The notes beneath the pieces were generated by a model. That model was not told where the DNA came from. It did no database searches and was given only the letters and a program-made list of their open reading frames with translations. From Actinobacteria bacterium OV450 (GTDB taxonomy: Bacteria > Actinomycetota > Actinomycetes > Streptomycetales > Streptomycetaceae), in assembly GCA_001298555.1 (NCBI GenBank), contig LJCW01000372.1:124001-188000 (forward strand): a stretch of 64,000 bases of DNA, written 5' to 3'. The translations under genes were made by a program, and so were the position numbers. Of this stretch, positions 56,122 through 64,000 are shown piece by piece; within the stretch, counting starts at the first letter, position 1; each line of letters opens with the position of its first letter.

Positions 56122-56841
56122 GTGTCACGTGCCGCGCCGTCGCCCCAGAGCCGCAGTGTGCTCGCCGGGTTCCTGAGCCTGCTGGGCGAGTTCCTGATCA
56201 CCGTGGGCCTGGTCATGGGCCTGTTCGTCGCGTATTCGCTGTGGTGGACGAACGTGCTCGCGGACCGGCAGGCGTCGGCGCGCGGCGACGAGGTCCGCCG
56301 GCAGTGGCAGACCGCCGCCCCGGGCACGAGTGCGCCCGAGGCGCCGGGGGCGCTGGACACCCAGGACGGAATCGGGTTCCTGCACGTGCCGGCGATGAGG
56401 AACGGCGAGGTCCTCGTCAAGAGGGGCACGGCGCCGGACGTCCTCAACGACGGTGTCGCCGGGTACTACACGGACCCGGTGAAGGCGGCCCTGCCGTGGG
56501 AGGCCTCGGGGAACTTCTCCCTGGCGGCGCACCGGGACGGGCACGGCGCGAAGTTCCACGACATCGACAAGGTGAAGAACGGCGACGCGGTCGTCTTCGA
56601 GACCCGCGACACCTGGTACGTCTACAAGGTGTTCGCGGAGCTGCGCCAGACGTCGAAGTACAACGTGGACGTGATCTCCGCGGTCCCGAAGGAGTCCGGA
56701 CGGACCGCGCCGGGCCGCTTCATCACGCTCACGACCTGCACGCCGGTGTACACCTCGAAGTTCCGGTACGTCGTGTGGGGCGAGCTGGTGCGCACGGAGA
56801 AGGTGGACGCGAAGCGCACGCCGCCGGTCGAGCTGCGCTGA
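56122..56841 (+). CDS. srtE: Class E sortase (third of three)
   Basis: 239 residues, GTG at 56122, 13 nt after the previous sortase. Membrane helix at about 17-37 (FLITVGLVMGLFVAYSLWW), then IGFLHVPAMRNGEVLVKRG. Catalytic residues: histidine in SLAAHRDGHGAKFHDID near 136, cysteine in ITLTTCTPVYTSKFRYVVWG near 205, arginine in FRY. It probably acts with the preceding enzyme. It converges on pknB across a strong terminator. Confidence 0.93.
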   Translation: MSRAAPSPQSRSVLAGFLSLLGEFLITVGLVMGLFVAYSLWWTNVLADRQASARGDEVRRQWQTAAPGTSAPEAPGALDTQDGIGFLHVPAMRNGEVLVKRGTAPDVLNDGVAGYYTDPVKAALPWEASGNFSLAAHRDGHGAKFHDIDKVKNGDAVVFETRDTWYVYKVFAELRQTSKYNVDVISAVPKESGRTAPGRFITLTTCTPVYTSKFRYVVWGELVRTEKVDAKRTPPVELR

Positions 56842-56849
56842 GCCGCAGA

Positions 56850-56889
56850 AAGCCCCTGTGGGCGGCCTCAGAGCCGCCCACAGGGGCTT
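56850..56889. terminator. Bidirectional terminator, sortase/pknB
   Basis: A perfect 17-bp stem (56850-56866 with 56873-56889) with a 6-nt loop between the convergent sortase and pknB stop codons. Confidence 0.9.
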
Positions 56890-56921
56890 GTGCGTGCCTC
56901 CGGGGACCCGGAGGCCGCCGG

Positions 56922-58946
56922 CTAGCGGCGGCCGCCTGTCAGGCCGTCGAAGATCCCTCCGCCGTTGTTGCCGCCGTCCTGCTGGCCGGCGACCGTCGTG
57001 ACGTTGATGACCCGGCCCGCTTCCACGGGGGTGCCCGCCGGCGGGTCGGTGACCATGACGATCGCCCTGTCGTCGGTCGGCCCCGCGATGACCTGGAGGT
57101 TCAGGCCCCGGCTCGCGAGGTCGGCCCTGGCCTGGGCGACGGTCTTGGTGATCAGCTGCGGGACCTGGGTCTGCGCTCCGGCCTTGGCGATCTGGATGTT
57201 GACCGTCGTGCCCACGGCGAGCTGCTCGCCCGGCTGGTACTGCTGCTGGACGACAGTCTTCGGCGGGGCGCCGGGGGAGTCGACCTCCGTGGTGCTGCCG
57301 AGCTTGAGCTTGGCGTCGGTGAGCGCCTTGACGGCCGCTTCCCGGGTTTTGCCGAGGAGGTCCGGCATATCGGACTTCGCCTGCTCCTTGGCGACCGTCA
57401 GCGTCACGGTCGAGCCCTTCTGGGCGGTGCCGCTCTTCGGGTCCTGGTCCAGGACGGTGCCGACGGCCCGGTCGGACTCCTGGGGCTTCCTCTCAACGGC
57501 GAAGCCCTTGTCCTTGAGCAGCTTCTCCGCGTCCTCGAACTTGAGGTTGAGGACGTTGGGCACCGGCAGGTTCGGGGCGCCCGAGGAGACCTTGACCGTG
57601 ACCGTCGAGCCCTTGTCGACCTTGGTGTCCGGTGCCGGGTTCTGCGAGCAGATGCTGCCCTTGGGCTGGTTGTCGCAGGGCTCGTCGGCTTCCTTCGCGA
57701 CCTTGAGGCCGACGTTGTCGCCGGTCTTCTGGGCCTGCTCGAAGGTCTGGCCGATGAGCTTGGGCACGTTGGGCCGGTTGTCGGCGCCGCCGCTGAACAG
57801 GGAGCGGCCGATGAGGATGGCCCCGACCAGGACGAGGACGCCCGCGGTCACCAGCAGGATCGTCGAGGCCCGGCTCTTCTTCTGCGGCCGGCGGCCGTGG
57901 CCGCCCTGGTCGTAGCCGCCCTGGCCCTGGTCCCCGTAGCCGTACCCGCCGTCGCCGGGGGGCATCGGCGGCATCATCGACGTCTGCCCGGCGTCGGTGG
58001 CGCGCAGGGCGGTGGTGGGCTGGTCGTAGCCCTGCGGGCCGTAGCCGCCCGCCTGGTCGGGGTAGCCGTAGCCGGGGGCGCCCATGGCGACCGCGGCGGC
58101 GACGGGCTGGCCGTCGAGGCAGGCCTCGATGTCGGCGCGCATCTCGTCGGCGGACTGGTAGCGGTAGTCGGGGTCCTTGACCAGTGCCTTCAGGACGATG
58201 GCGTCCATCTCGGGCGTGATCTCGGGGTCGAAGTTCGACGGAGGCTGCGGTTCCTCCCGTACGTGCTGGTACGCGACCGCGACCGGGGAGTCGCCGATGA
58301 ACGGCGGCCGGACGCTGAGCAGCTCGTACAGCAGGCAGCCCGCGGAGTAGAGGTCGGAACGCGCATCGACCTGCTCGCCCTTGGCCTGCTCCGGGGAGAG
58401 GTACTGGGCGGTGCCGATGACGGCCGCGGTCTGCGTCATGGTCATGCCGGAGTCGCCCATGGCGCGGGCGATGCCGAAGTCCATGACCTTGACCTGGCCC
58501 GTGCGGGTGAGCATGACGTTGGCGGGCTTGATGTCACGGTGCACGATGCCGGCGCGGTGCGAGTATTCGAGGGCCTGGAGGATACCGATGGTCATTTCCA
58601 GGGTGCGCTCGGGCAGCAGCTTGCGGCCGGAGTGCAGGAGCTCGCGCAGGGTGGAGCCGTCGACGTACTCCATCACGATGTACGGGATGGAGATGTTGTC
58701 GACGTAGTCCTCGCCGGTGTCGTAGACCGCGACGATCGCCGGGTGGTTGAGCGACGCGGCCGACTGGGCCTCGCGCCGGAACCGGGCCTGGAAGGACGGG
58801 TCGCGGGCGAGGTCGGCGCGCAGGGTCTTGACGGCGACGGTACGGCCGAGCCGGGTGTCGTGGGCGAGGTAGACCTCGGCCATGCCACCGCGGCCGAGCA
58901 CGTGGCTCAGCTCGTACCGGCCGCCGAGGCGACGCGGCTCTTCCAT
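56922..58946 (-). CDS. pknB: PASTA-domain serine/threonine kinase PknB
   Basis: 674 residues from the ATG at 58946 (MEEPRRLGGRYELSHVLGRG). Intact kinase domain: K40 in VAVKTL, H136-R-D138 in IVHRDIKPANVML, D156 in MDFGIARAM, and activation loop TMTQTAAVIGTAQYLSPEQ. A Gly/Tyr/Gln-rich linker precedes a membrane helix (about 344-364) and four extracellular PASTA repeats (for example NVPKLIGQTFEQAQKTG and VPNVLNLKFEDAEKLLKDKG), which sense muropeptides or lipid II. It controls cell-wall growth and division. It is the last gene of the fhaB-pstP-SEDS-pbpA-pknB run. Confidence 0.97.
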   Translation of the reverse strand: MEEPRRLGGRYELSHVLGRGGMAEVYLAHDTRLGRTVAVKTLRADLARDPSFQARFRREAQSAASLNHPAIVAVYDTGEDYVDNISIPYIVMEYVDGSTLRELLHSGRKLLPERTLEMTIGILQALEYSHRAGIVHRDIKPANVMLTRTGQVKVMDFGIARAMGDSGMTMTQTAAVIGTAQYLSPEQAKGEQVDARSDLYSAGCLLYELLSVRPPFIGDSPVAVAYQHVREEPQPPSNFDPEITPEMDAIVLKALVKDPDYRYQSADEMRADIEACLDGQPVAAAVAMGAPGYGYPDQAGGYGPQGYDQPTTALRATDAGQTSMMPPMPPGDGGYGYGDQGQGGYDQGGHGRRPQKKSRASTILLVTAGVLVLVGAILIGRSLFSGGADNRPNVPKLIGQTFEQAQKTGDNVGLKVAKEADEPCDNQPKGSICSQNPAPDTKVDKGSTVTVKVSSGAPNLPVPNVLNLKFEDAEKLLKDKGFAVERKPQESDRAVGTVLDQDPKSGTAQKGSTVTLTVAKEQAKSDMPDLLGKTREAAVKALTDAKLKLGSTTEVDSPGAPPKTVVQQQYQPGEQLAVGTTVNIQIAKAGAQTQVPQLITKTVAQARADLASRGLNLQVIAGPTDDRAIVMVTDPPAGTPVEAGRVINVTTVAGQQDGGNNGGGIFDGLTGGRR

Positions 58947-59161
58947 AACGTTGCAGCCCTCTCCGTCAGTCCCGACCGCACCCGTGTGTGGTCCGGCGGT
59001 GTGCTGTTCGCGCAAAGGCTACCGGCCGATCGTCGGTGATCGGTTCGTGACCACAGGCTGATACCGGACCGGTACCGTACGCTCGGATCCGGGCGAGAAC
59101 AGTGATGTGGATCACGCCAGTTCGGCTCCTGCGCCCCTGTGGGCCCCTGCGTGTTGTCCCG

Positions 59162-60631
59162 TCAGCTCTGGTTCTTCAGGACGGCTTCCATGACGGCCTT
59201 CGCGACGGGGCCCGCGAGACCGCCACCGGTGATGTCCTCGCGGTCGGCGTCGCTGTCCTCGATGACGACGGCGACGGCGACCGGGGAGCCCTTGTCGGTC
59301 TTGGCGTAGGAGATGAACCAGGCGTAGGGGCGCTTGGCGTTCTTCTCGCCGTGCTGGGCGGTACCTGTCTTGCCGCCGACCGTGACGCCCTTGATCCTCG
59401 CCTTGCCGCCGGTGCCGTTGTCGTTCTGGACGACGTTCTCCATCATCTGCTGGAGCTTCTGCGCGTTGGCCGGCGAGAGCGGGCGGCTCATCTCCTGCGG
59501 TTCGTGCTTCTCGATGGTGTCGAGGTTGGGGGCGGTGAGCTGGTCGACCATGTACGGCTTCATCAGCTTGCCGTCGTTGGCGACCGCCGCGGCGACCATC
59601 GCCATCTGGAGCGGGGTGGCGGCGGTGTTGTACTGGCCGATCGCGGAGAGCGAGTTGCTCGGCCGGTTCATGTTCTTGTCGTAGACGCTGGCGAACGCCC
59701 GGACCGGGGTGTCGATCTTGTCGTTGTTGAAGCCGAACTTCTGCGCCGTCTCCAGCATCTTCTCCTTGGTCACCTTGTCGGCGACGTTGGCGAAGACGGA
59801 GTTGCAGGAGACCTGGAGCGCGAAGTTCAGGCTCGCCTTCTCGCAGCCCTTGGCGTGGTTGACCATCGGGGTCTGCGTCGTCGGCAGCAGGAACGGCTCG
59901 GGGGTGTCCGTCGGCGCGTTGATGTCGGTGACGACGCCGTGCTCCAGCGCGGCGGCGGCGGTGACGACCTTGAACGTCGAACCGGGCGGGTACGTCTCGC
60001 GCAGGGCGCGGTTGACGAGCTTCTTCTCCGGGCTGTCCTTCAGCTCGACCCAGGCCTTCTCGTCCGTCTTGGAGTTGCCGGCGAAGCTGGTCGGGTCGTA
60101 CGAGGGGGTGCTGACCAGGGCCAGGATGGCGCCGGTGCGCGGGTCGATCGCGGCCACGGCGCCGGTCTTGCCGCCGAGACTGTCGAAGGCGGCCTTCTGG
60201 ACGTCGGGCATCAGCGTCGTGACGACGTTGCCGCCGGCCTTCTTCTCGCCGGTGAACATGCCGATGGTGCGGTCGAAGAACAGCCGGTCGTCGTTGCCGG
60301 TGAGGATCTTGTCTTCGAGGGATTCGAGCTGGGTGGAGCCGAAGGCCTGGGAGGCGTAGCCCGTCACCGGCGCCCACAGCGGACCGTCGATGTAGGTCCG
60401 CTTGTACTTGTAGTCGCTGCCGTCCGTGGTGTCGGAGCCGGTGATGGCCTGGCCGCCCGCGACGATGATGTTGCCGCGCTGGGTGGCGTACTGGGCGATC
60501 TGGACCCGGCGGTTCTCCTTGCGGGTGCTGAGCTCGTCGGCCTGGACGTACTGGAGCCAGTTGGTGCGGATCAGCAGGGCGAGGACGAGCAGCCCGCAGA
60601 AGATCGAGATGCGACGCAGGGGCTTGTTCAT
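59162..60631 (-). CDS. pbpA: Class B penicillin-binding protein PbpA
   Basis: 489 residues, starting MNKPLRRISIFCGLLVLALL with one membrane helix (about 7-24). The transpeptidase domain has SxxK in GSTFKVVTAAAALEHG near 218, SxN in QVSCNSVFANVAD near 274, and KTG in VGGKTGTAQHGEKNAKRPYA near 423. It is a monofunctional cross-linking enzyme that partners the SEDS glycosyltransferase, whose gene ends 4 nt inside its start. Compared with elongation PBP2s it is short, like mycobacterial PbpA. Confidence 0.96.
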   Translation of the reverse strand: MNKPLRRISIFCGLLVLALLIRTNWLQYVQADELSTRKENRRVQIAQYATQRGNIIVAGGQAITGSDTTDGSDYKYKRTYIDGPLWAPVTGYASQAFGSTQLESLEDKILTGNDDRLFFDRTIGMFTGEKKAGGNVVTTLMPDVQKAAFDSLGGKTGAVAAIDPRTGAILALVSTPSYDPTSFAGNSKTDEKAWVELKDSPEKKLVNRALRETYPPGSTFKVVTAAAALEHGVVTDINAPTDTPEPFLLPTTQTPMVNHAKGCEKASLNFALQVSCNSVFANVADKVTKEKMLETAQKFGFNNDKIDTPVRAFASVYDKNMNRPSNSLSAIGQYNTAATPLQMAMVAAAVANDGKLMKPYMVDQLTAPNLDTIEKHEPQEMSRPLSPANAQKLQQMMENVVQNDNGTGGKARIKGVTVGGKTGTAQHGEKNAKRPYAWFISYAKTDKGSPVAVAVVIEDSDADREDITGGGLAGPVAKAVMEAVLKNQS

Positions 60632-62052
60632 GACGGACGGACCACCTGGGTCATCTCGGAGTCGGGGGACGGTGCCGGGGCCGGCGCGGGACGGCGCGCG
60701 GTGTCGCTGATCCGGATGAGGATCCCGATGAGGGCCCAGTTGGCGAGGACGGACGAGCCGCCGGACGCGAGGAACGGCATGGTCATACCGGTCAGGGGGA
60801 TGAGGCCCATGACTCCGCCGGCGACCACGAAGATCTGGAGCGCGAAGGCGCCGGAGAGGCCGATGGCGAAGAGCTTGCCGAAGGGGTCGCGGGCGGCGAG
60901 GGCGGTGCGCACACCGCGCTCGATGATCAGGCCGTAGAGCAGCAGGAAGGCCATGACGCCCGCCAGGCCGAGCTCCTCGCCGACCGTGGCGAAGATGAAG
61001 TCGGAGTTGGCGGCGAACCCGATCAGGTCGGAGTTGCCCTGTCCCCAGCCGGTGCCGAGGACCCCGCCGGAGCCGAAGCTCATGATCGACTGGCCGACCT
61101 GCTCACAGGCGCCCGACTTGGAGTAGCAGGCGAAGGGGTCGAGCCAGGCGGTGACGCGGGCCTTGACGTGGCTGGCGGTCGCGCCGACGACGGCGGCACC
61201 GGCCACGCTCATGACCAGGCCGATCACGATCCAGCTGGTGCGCTCGGTGGCCACGTACAGCATGATCACGAACATGCCGAAGAAGAGCAGGGAGGTGCCG
61301 AGGTCGTTCTCGAAGACGAGGACGAGCAGGCTCATCGCCCAGATCATCAGGATCGGGCCGAGGTCGCGGCCGCGCGGCAGGTAGAGGCCCATGAAGCGGC
61401 GGCTGGCCAGCGCGAGGGCGTCGCGCTTCACCATCAGGTAGCCGGCGAAGAAGATCGCGATGACGATCTTCGCGAACTCACCGGGCTGGATGGAGAAACC
61501 GGCGACGCTGATCCAGATCTTCGCGCCGAAGACGTCCGCGCCGAGGCCCGGGACGACGGGCAGGATCAGCAGCACCAGCGACGCGGCCATGGAGATGTAC
61601 GTGAACCGCTGGAGGGTCCGGTGGTCCTTGAGCAGCAGCAGCACACCGGCGAACAGGGCGATGGCCACCGCGGTGTACATCATCTGGCGGGGGGCCGACT
61701 CGGAGAACTGGCCGAAGCTCCGCTTGGCCAGGTTCTGCAGCCGCTCGGACTGGTCGAGGCGCCAGATCAGCACGCAGCCCAGTCCGTTGAGCAGCGTGGC
61801 GATCGGCAGCAGCAGCGGGTCGGCGTACTTCGCGTAGCGGCGCACCACGACGTGGGCGATGCCGGCGAGCACGGCGAGGCCGCCTCCGTACGCGACCATG
61901 CCGGGCGGCAGCTTGCCGTGGATCGACAGGCCCACGTTGGCGTAGGCGAAGATCGGGATGACCACGGCGAAGACGAGCAGCAGGAGCTCGGTGTTCCGCC
62001 GGCTCGGCAGCTCGATGGCGCCGATGGTGGTCGTGTTGGTGACAACGCTCAT
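60628..62052 (-). CDS. SEDS glycosyltransferase (RodA/FtsW/SpoVE family)
   Basis: 474 residues with about 10-12 membrane helices. SEDS motifs are present: ISVAGFSIQPGEFAKIVIAI near 182-201, the conserved loop LIGFAANSDFIFATVGEELG near 345-364 and LTGMTMPFLASGGSSVLANW near 418-437. It polymerises lipid II into glycan strands with PbpA. The position between pstP and pbpA matches mycobacterial rodA, so RodA-like is preferred over FtsW, whose gene is expected in the dcw cluster elsewhere. Confidence 0.94.
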   Translation of the reverse strand: MSVVTNTTTIGAIELPSRRNTELLLLVFAVVIPIFAYANVGLSIHGKLPPGMVAYGGGLAVLAGIAHVVVRRYAKYADPLLLPIATLLNGLGCVLIWRLDQSERLQNLAKRSFGQFSESAPRQMMYTAVAIALFAGVLLLLKDHRTLQRFTYISMAASLVLLILPVVPGLGADVFGAKIWISVAGFSIQPGEFAKIVIAIFFAGYLMVKRDALALASRRFMGLYLPRGRDLGPILMIWAMSLLVLVFENDLGTSLLFFGMFVIMLYVATERTSWIVIGLVMSVAGAAVVGATASHVKARVTAWLDPFACYSKSGACEQVGQSIMSFGSGGVLGTGWGQGNSDLIGFAANSDFIFATVGEELGLAGVMAFLLLYGLIIERGVRTALAARDPFGKLFAIGLSGAFALQIFVVAGGVMGLIPLTGMTMPFLASGGSSVLANWALIGILIRISDTARRPAPAPAPSPDSEMTQVVRPS

Positions 62053-62086
62053 GGTGTGGCAGGCCCCCTGTGCCCGCGGGTGTCTA

Positions 62087-63550
62087 CTACTGCTTGCCGC
62101 AGAGGCCGACCAGCGACTGCTCCGAGGGAGTCAGGCTGGGGCCGGGTGCTGGTGGGTTCTGCGCTTCCGCGGCGCGGCGTTCCCCGTCCTTCTTGCAGGC
62201 GGTGACCTGGACGCCGAGTTCGTCGATCTTCTGACGGGCGCCGTCGAGGCTGGTTTCGGTGATGGTGGCCTCGACCAGCTTGCGCTTGAAGGGCGGCAGG
62301 TACTTCAGTTCGATGTCGGGCCGGTCGGTCTCCACCTTGGAGAGCTCCAGGGGCCCGAGGTTCTGGCTGATACCGCGGAACAGCGCGACGTGCTCGCCCT
62401 TGACGCCGATGTAGAACTGCGTCTGGGTCCAGCGGTGCGCGGCGTACAGGCCGCCGCCGACGACACCGGCGACGATCAGCAGGATCAGGGTGCGGGTGGT
62501 CCACTTGCGCCCTTTGCCGCGGCGCCGGCGGGGCTTGTCGTACGTGTCCTCGTAACGGGAGTCGTCGTCGTACGGGTCGGGTTCGCCGAAGGTGCCGTAC
62601 GCGCCGCCGCCCTGGCCCTGGTCGGGGTAGCCGTAGCCGGGGGCGTCACCGCTGCCGGGGGGCCCGAACGCGCCCGCCGGAGGGGGGACCTGGCGGCCCA
62701 GGCCGGAGGCGCGGCCCGCCGGGGTCTGCATGGCGTTGCCGCCGTCGAAGAGCTGGTGCTGGTTCTCGGCGACCGCGCCGACGACGACCGGGGTGTCGTT
62801 CAGCTGGGCGGCCAGGGTGTCGCCGCTGTCGGTGTCGAGGACGTCCGCGACGATGCAGGTGATGTTGTCCGGTCCGCCGCCGCGCAGGGCGAGCTGGATC
62901 AGGGCCTGCACGGTCTCGTGGGGGCCGTGGTAGTCGGCGAGGGTCTCCTCCAGGGTCTGGTGGGAGACGACGCCGGACAGCCCGTCGGAGCAGATGAGGT
63001 AGCGGTCGCCGGTGCGGACCTCGCGGATCGAGAGGTCGGGCTCGACGGTGTCACCGCTGCCGAGCGCCCGCATGAGGAGCGAGCGCTGCGGGTGGGTGGT
63101 GGCTTCCTCCTCGGTGATGCGGCCCTCGTCGACGAGGCGCTGCACCCAGGTGTGGTCCTGGGTGATCTGCGTGAGGACGCCGTCGCGCAGCAGGTAGGCG
63201 CGGGAGTCGCCGACGTGGACGAGTCCCAGGCGCTGGCCTGTCCACAGGAGCGCGGTCAGGGTGGTGCCCATGCCCTCGAGCTGGGCGTCCTCCTCGACCA
63301 TGACGCGCAGCTGGTCGTTCGCCCGCTGTACCGCCGTGGCCAGCGACGTGAGGATGTCGGAGCCCGGGACGTCGTCGTCGAGCTGCACGAGGGAGGAGAT
63401 CACCTCGGAGCTGGCGACCTCGCCGGCGGCCTGGCCGCCCATGCCGTCGGCCACGGCGAGGAGACGGGGACCGGCGTAGCCGGAGTCCTCGTTGCCCTCG
63501 CGGATCATGCCCTTGTGGGATCCGGCGGCGAACCGCAGGGACAGACTCAT
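62087..63550 (-). CDS. pstP: PP2C-type Ser/Thr protein phosphatase PstP
   Basis: 487 residues from the ATG at 63550 (MSLSLRFAAGSHKGMIREGN). Metal-binding PP2C motifs: REGNEDSGYAG near 17-27, LLAVADGMGGQAAGEVASS, LGLVHVGDSRAYLLRDG, LICSDGLSGVV and GGGPDNITCIVADVL. A Gly/Pro linker, one membrane helix (about 385-404) and an extracellular tail follow. It reverses PknB phosphorylation. A GTG at 63598 with GGAGG 7 nt upstream is a credible alternative start adding 16 residues; the ATG (AGGTG upstream) is chosen since the domain begins there. Confidence 0.93.
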   Translation of the reverse strand: MSLSLRFAAGSHKGMIREGNEDSGYAGPRLLAVADGMGGQAAGEVASSEVISSLVQLDDDVPGSDILTSLATAVQRANDQLRVMVEEDAQLEGMGTTLTALLWTGQRLGLVHVGDSRAYLLRDGVLTQITQDHTWVQRLVDEGRITEEEATTHPQRSLLMRALGSGDTVEPDLSIREVRTGDRYLICSDGLSGVVSHQTLEETLADYHGPHETVQALIQLALRGGGPDNITCIVADVLDTDSGDTLAAQLNDTPVVVGAVAENQHQLFDGGNAMQTPAGRASGLGRQVPPPAGAFGPPGSGDAPGYGYPDQGQGGGAYGTFGEPDPYDDDSRYEDTYDKPRRRRGKGRKWTTRTLILLIVAGVVGGGLYAAHRWTQTQFYIGVKGEHVALFRGISQNLGPLELSKVETDRPDIELKYLPPFKRKLVEATITETSLDGARQKIDELGVQVTACKKDGERRAAEAQNPPAPGPSLTPSEQSLVGLCGKQ

Positions 63551-63691
63551 GCGCACCTGCCCAGTCGATTCCTCCGGGTACAACCGGTCTCGAGCCACAC
63601 TGCCCACCCTCCGGTCGGGAGCGCGCTCGGATCCGTGTCCCGGATGGGCCGGACTGCCGCGGCTCGCTCGCTCCGCTCGCTCATTCTCGTA

Positions 63692-64000
63692 CTACTTCCG
63701 CAGCTCGATGACGGTCTTGCCGATGCGGATCGGGGCGCCCGGCGGAATGGGCGTCGGGGTGGTCAGCCGGGTCCGGTCGAGATACGTGCCGTTGGTGGAC
63801 CCGAGATCCTCGACGATCCACTGGCCGTCACGGTCGGGGTAGATCCTGGCATGGCGGCTGGAGGCGTAGTCGTCGTCCAGCACGATGGTGGAGTCATGCG
63901 CGCGGCCCAGCGTGATCGTCTGCCCGGCGAGGGCGACCGTGGTGCCCGTGAGGGTGCCCTCGGAGACGACGAGTTTGGTCGGCGCTCCGCGGCGCTGGCG
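63692..64000 (-). CDS. fhaB: FHA-domain protein FhaB (partial, 5' end beyond window)
   Basis: The last 102 residues of a forkhead-associated domain protein; the frame is open to the window edge, so its start is missing. Motifs that bind phosphothreonine are visible: TITLGRAHDSTIVLDDDYAS (GR and the later S), SSRHARIYPD (SxxH) and VEDLGSTNGTYLD (NG). The tail is short after the domain. It heads the phosphatase-kinase gene run, as mycobacterial fhaB does, and would bind phosphorylated partners of PknB. Confidence 0.95.
   Translation of the reverse strand, partial: RQRRGAPTKLVVSEGTLTGTTVALAGQTITLGRAHDSTIVLDDDYASSRHARIYPDRDGQWIVEDLGSTNGTYLDRTRLTTPTPIPPGAPIRIGKTVIELRK

Overview
This window is the replication-origin core of a Streptomyces-type chromosome. 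It is very GC-rich, all genes are typical chromosomal genes, and the order cca - DUF6049 - murJ - sigM - anti-sigma - trxBA - parBA - rsmG - khpB - yidCD - rnpA - rpmH - dnaA - oriC - dnaN - gnd - recF - dciA - gyrBA is the actinobacterial oriC synteny in its Streptomyces form: a separate MurJ and pseudokinase, gnd between dnaN and recF, class E sortases beside pknB, femX. Seven perfect copies of the ParB site GTTTCACGTGAAAC lie between 1.7 and 28.5 kb. The genus is a confident call; the species cannot be named from this sequence. No insertion sequence, prophage, CRISPR array, rRNA operon or biosynthetic cluster is visible.

Layout. 1-399: gene-free, DnaA-box cluster. 0.4-4.1 kb: MATE exporter, the rpsF-ssb-rpsR-rplI operon (minus), a small membrane protein. 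4.2-14 kb: femX and an alanine-racemase-like gene, a GT87 mannosyltransferase-like membrane protein and a bifunctional class A PBP (minus), a PadR regulator with a perfect operator-like palindrome followed by inositol-phosphate synthase, and an MFS transporter. 14-25.3 kb: cca (minus), then DUF6049, murJ, a pseudokinase, an ECF sigma/anti-sigma pair, and trxB-trxA behind a textbook SigR-type promoter. 25.4-31.8 kb (minus): GNAT, parB-parA, rsmG, khpB-yidC-yidD-rnpA-rpmH. 32.2-34.8 kb: dnaA and oriC with about 20 DnaA boxes. 34.8-44.6 kb (plus): dnaN, gnd, recF, dciA, gyrB, gyrA, DUF3566.

44.7-52.4 kb: solitary tRNA-Ile(GAU) and tRNA-Ala(UGC), a DLW-39 microprotein, a secreted anchored protein, a Ser/Thr kinase plus HTH regulator, a GNAT, a LysM protein, DUF5324, a cyclophilin and a zinc-ribbon rhomboid protease. 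52.5-64 kb: crgA, DUF881, three class E sortases enclosing a 58-residue membrane protein and a PabA/TrpG-like amidotransferase, then the minus-strand envelope-growth operon fhaB-pstP-RodA-like SEDS-pbpA-pknB, which runs off the right edge.

The genes combine four jobs around the origin: replication initiation and elongation (DnaA, DnaN, RecF, DciA, gyrase, SSB), segregation (ParAB/parS), membrane-protein insertion and RNA maturation (YidC/YidD/RnpA), and cell-wall growth under phosphorylation control (MurJ plus pseudokinase, PBPs, SEDS, PknB/PstP/FHA, CrgA, sortases). The most unusual sequence features are parS sites that also serve as coding sequence (encoding DVSRET in two unrelated proteins) or lie within or against terminator hairpins, and DnaA-box clusters outside oriC, including one beside the parA start.
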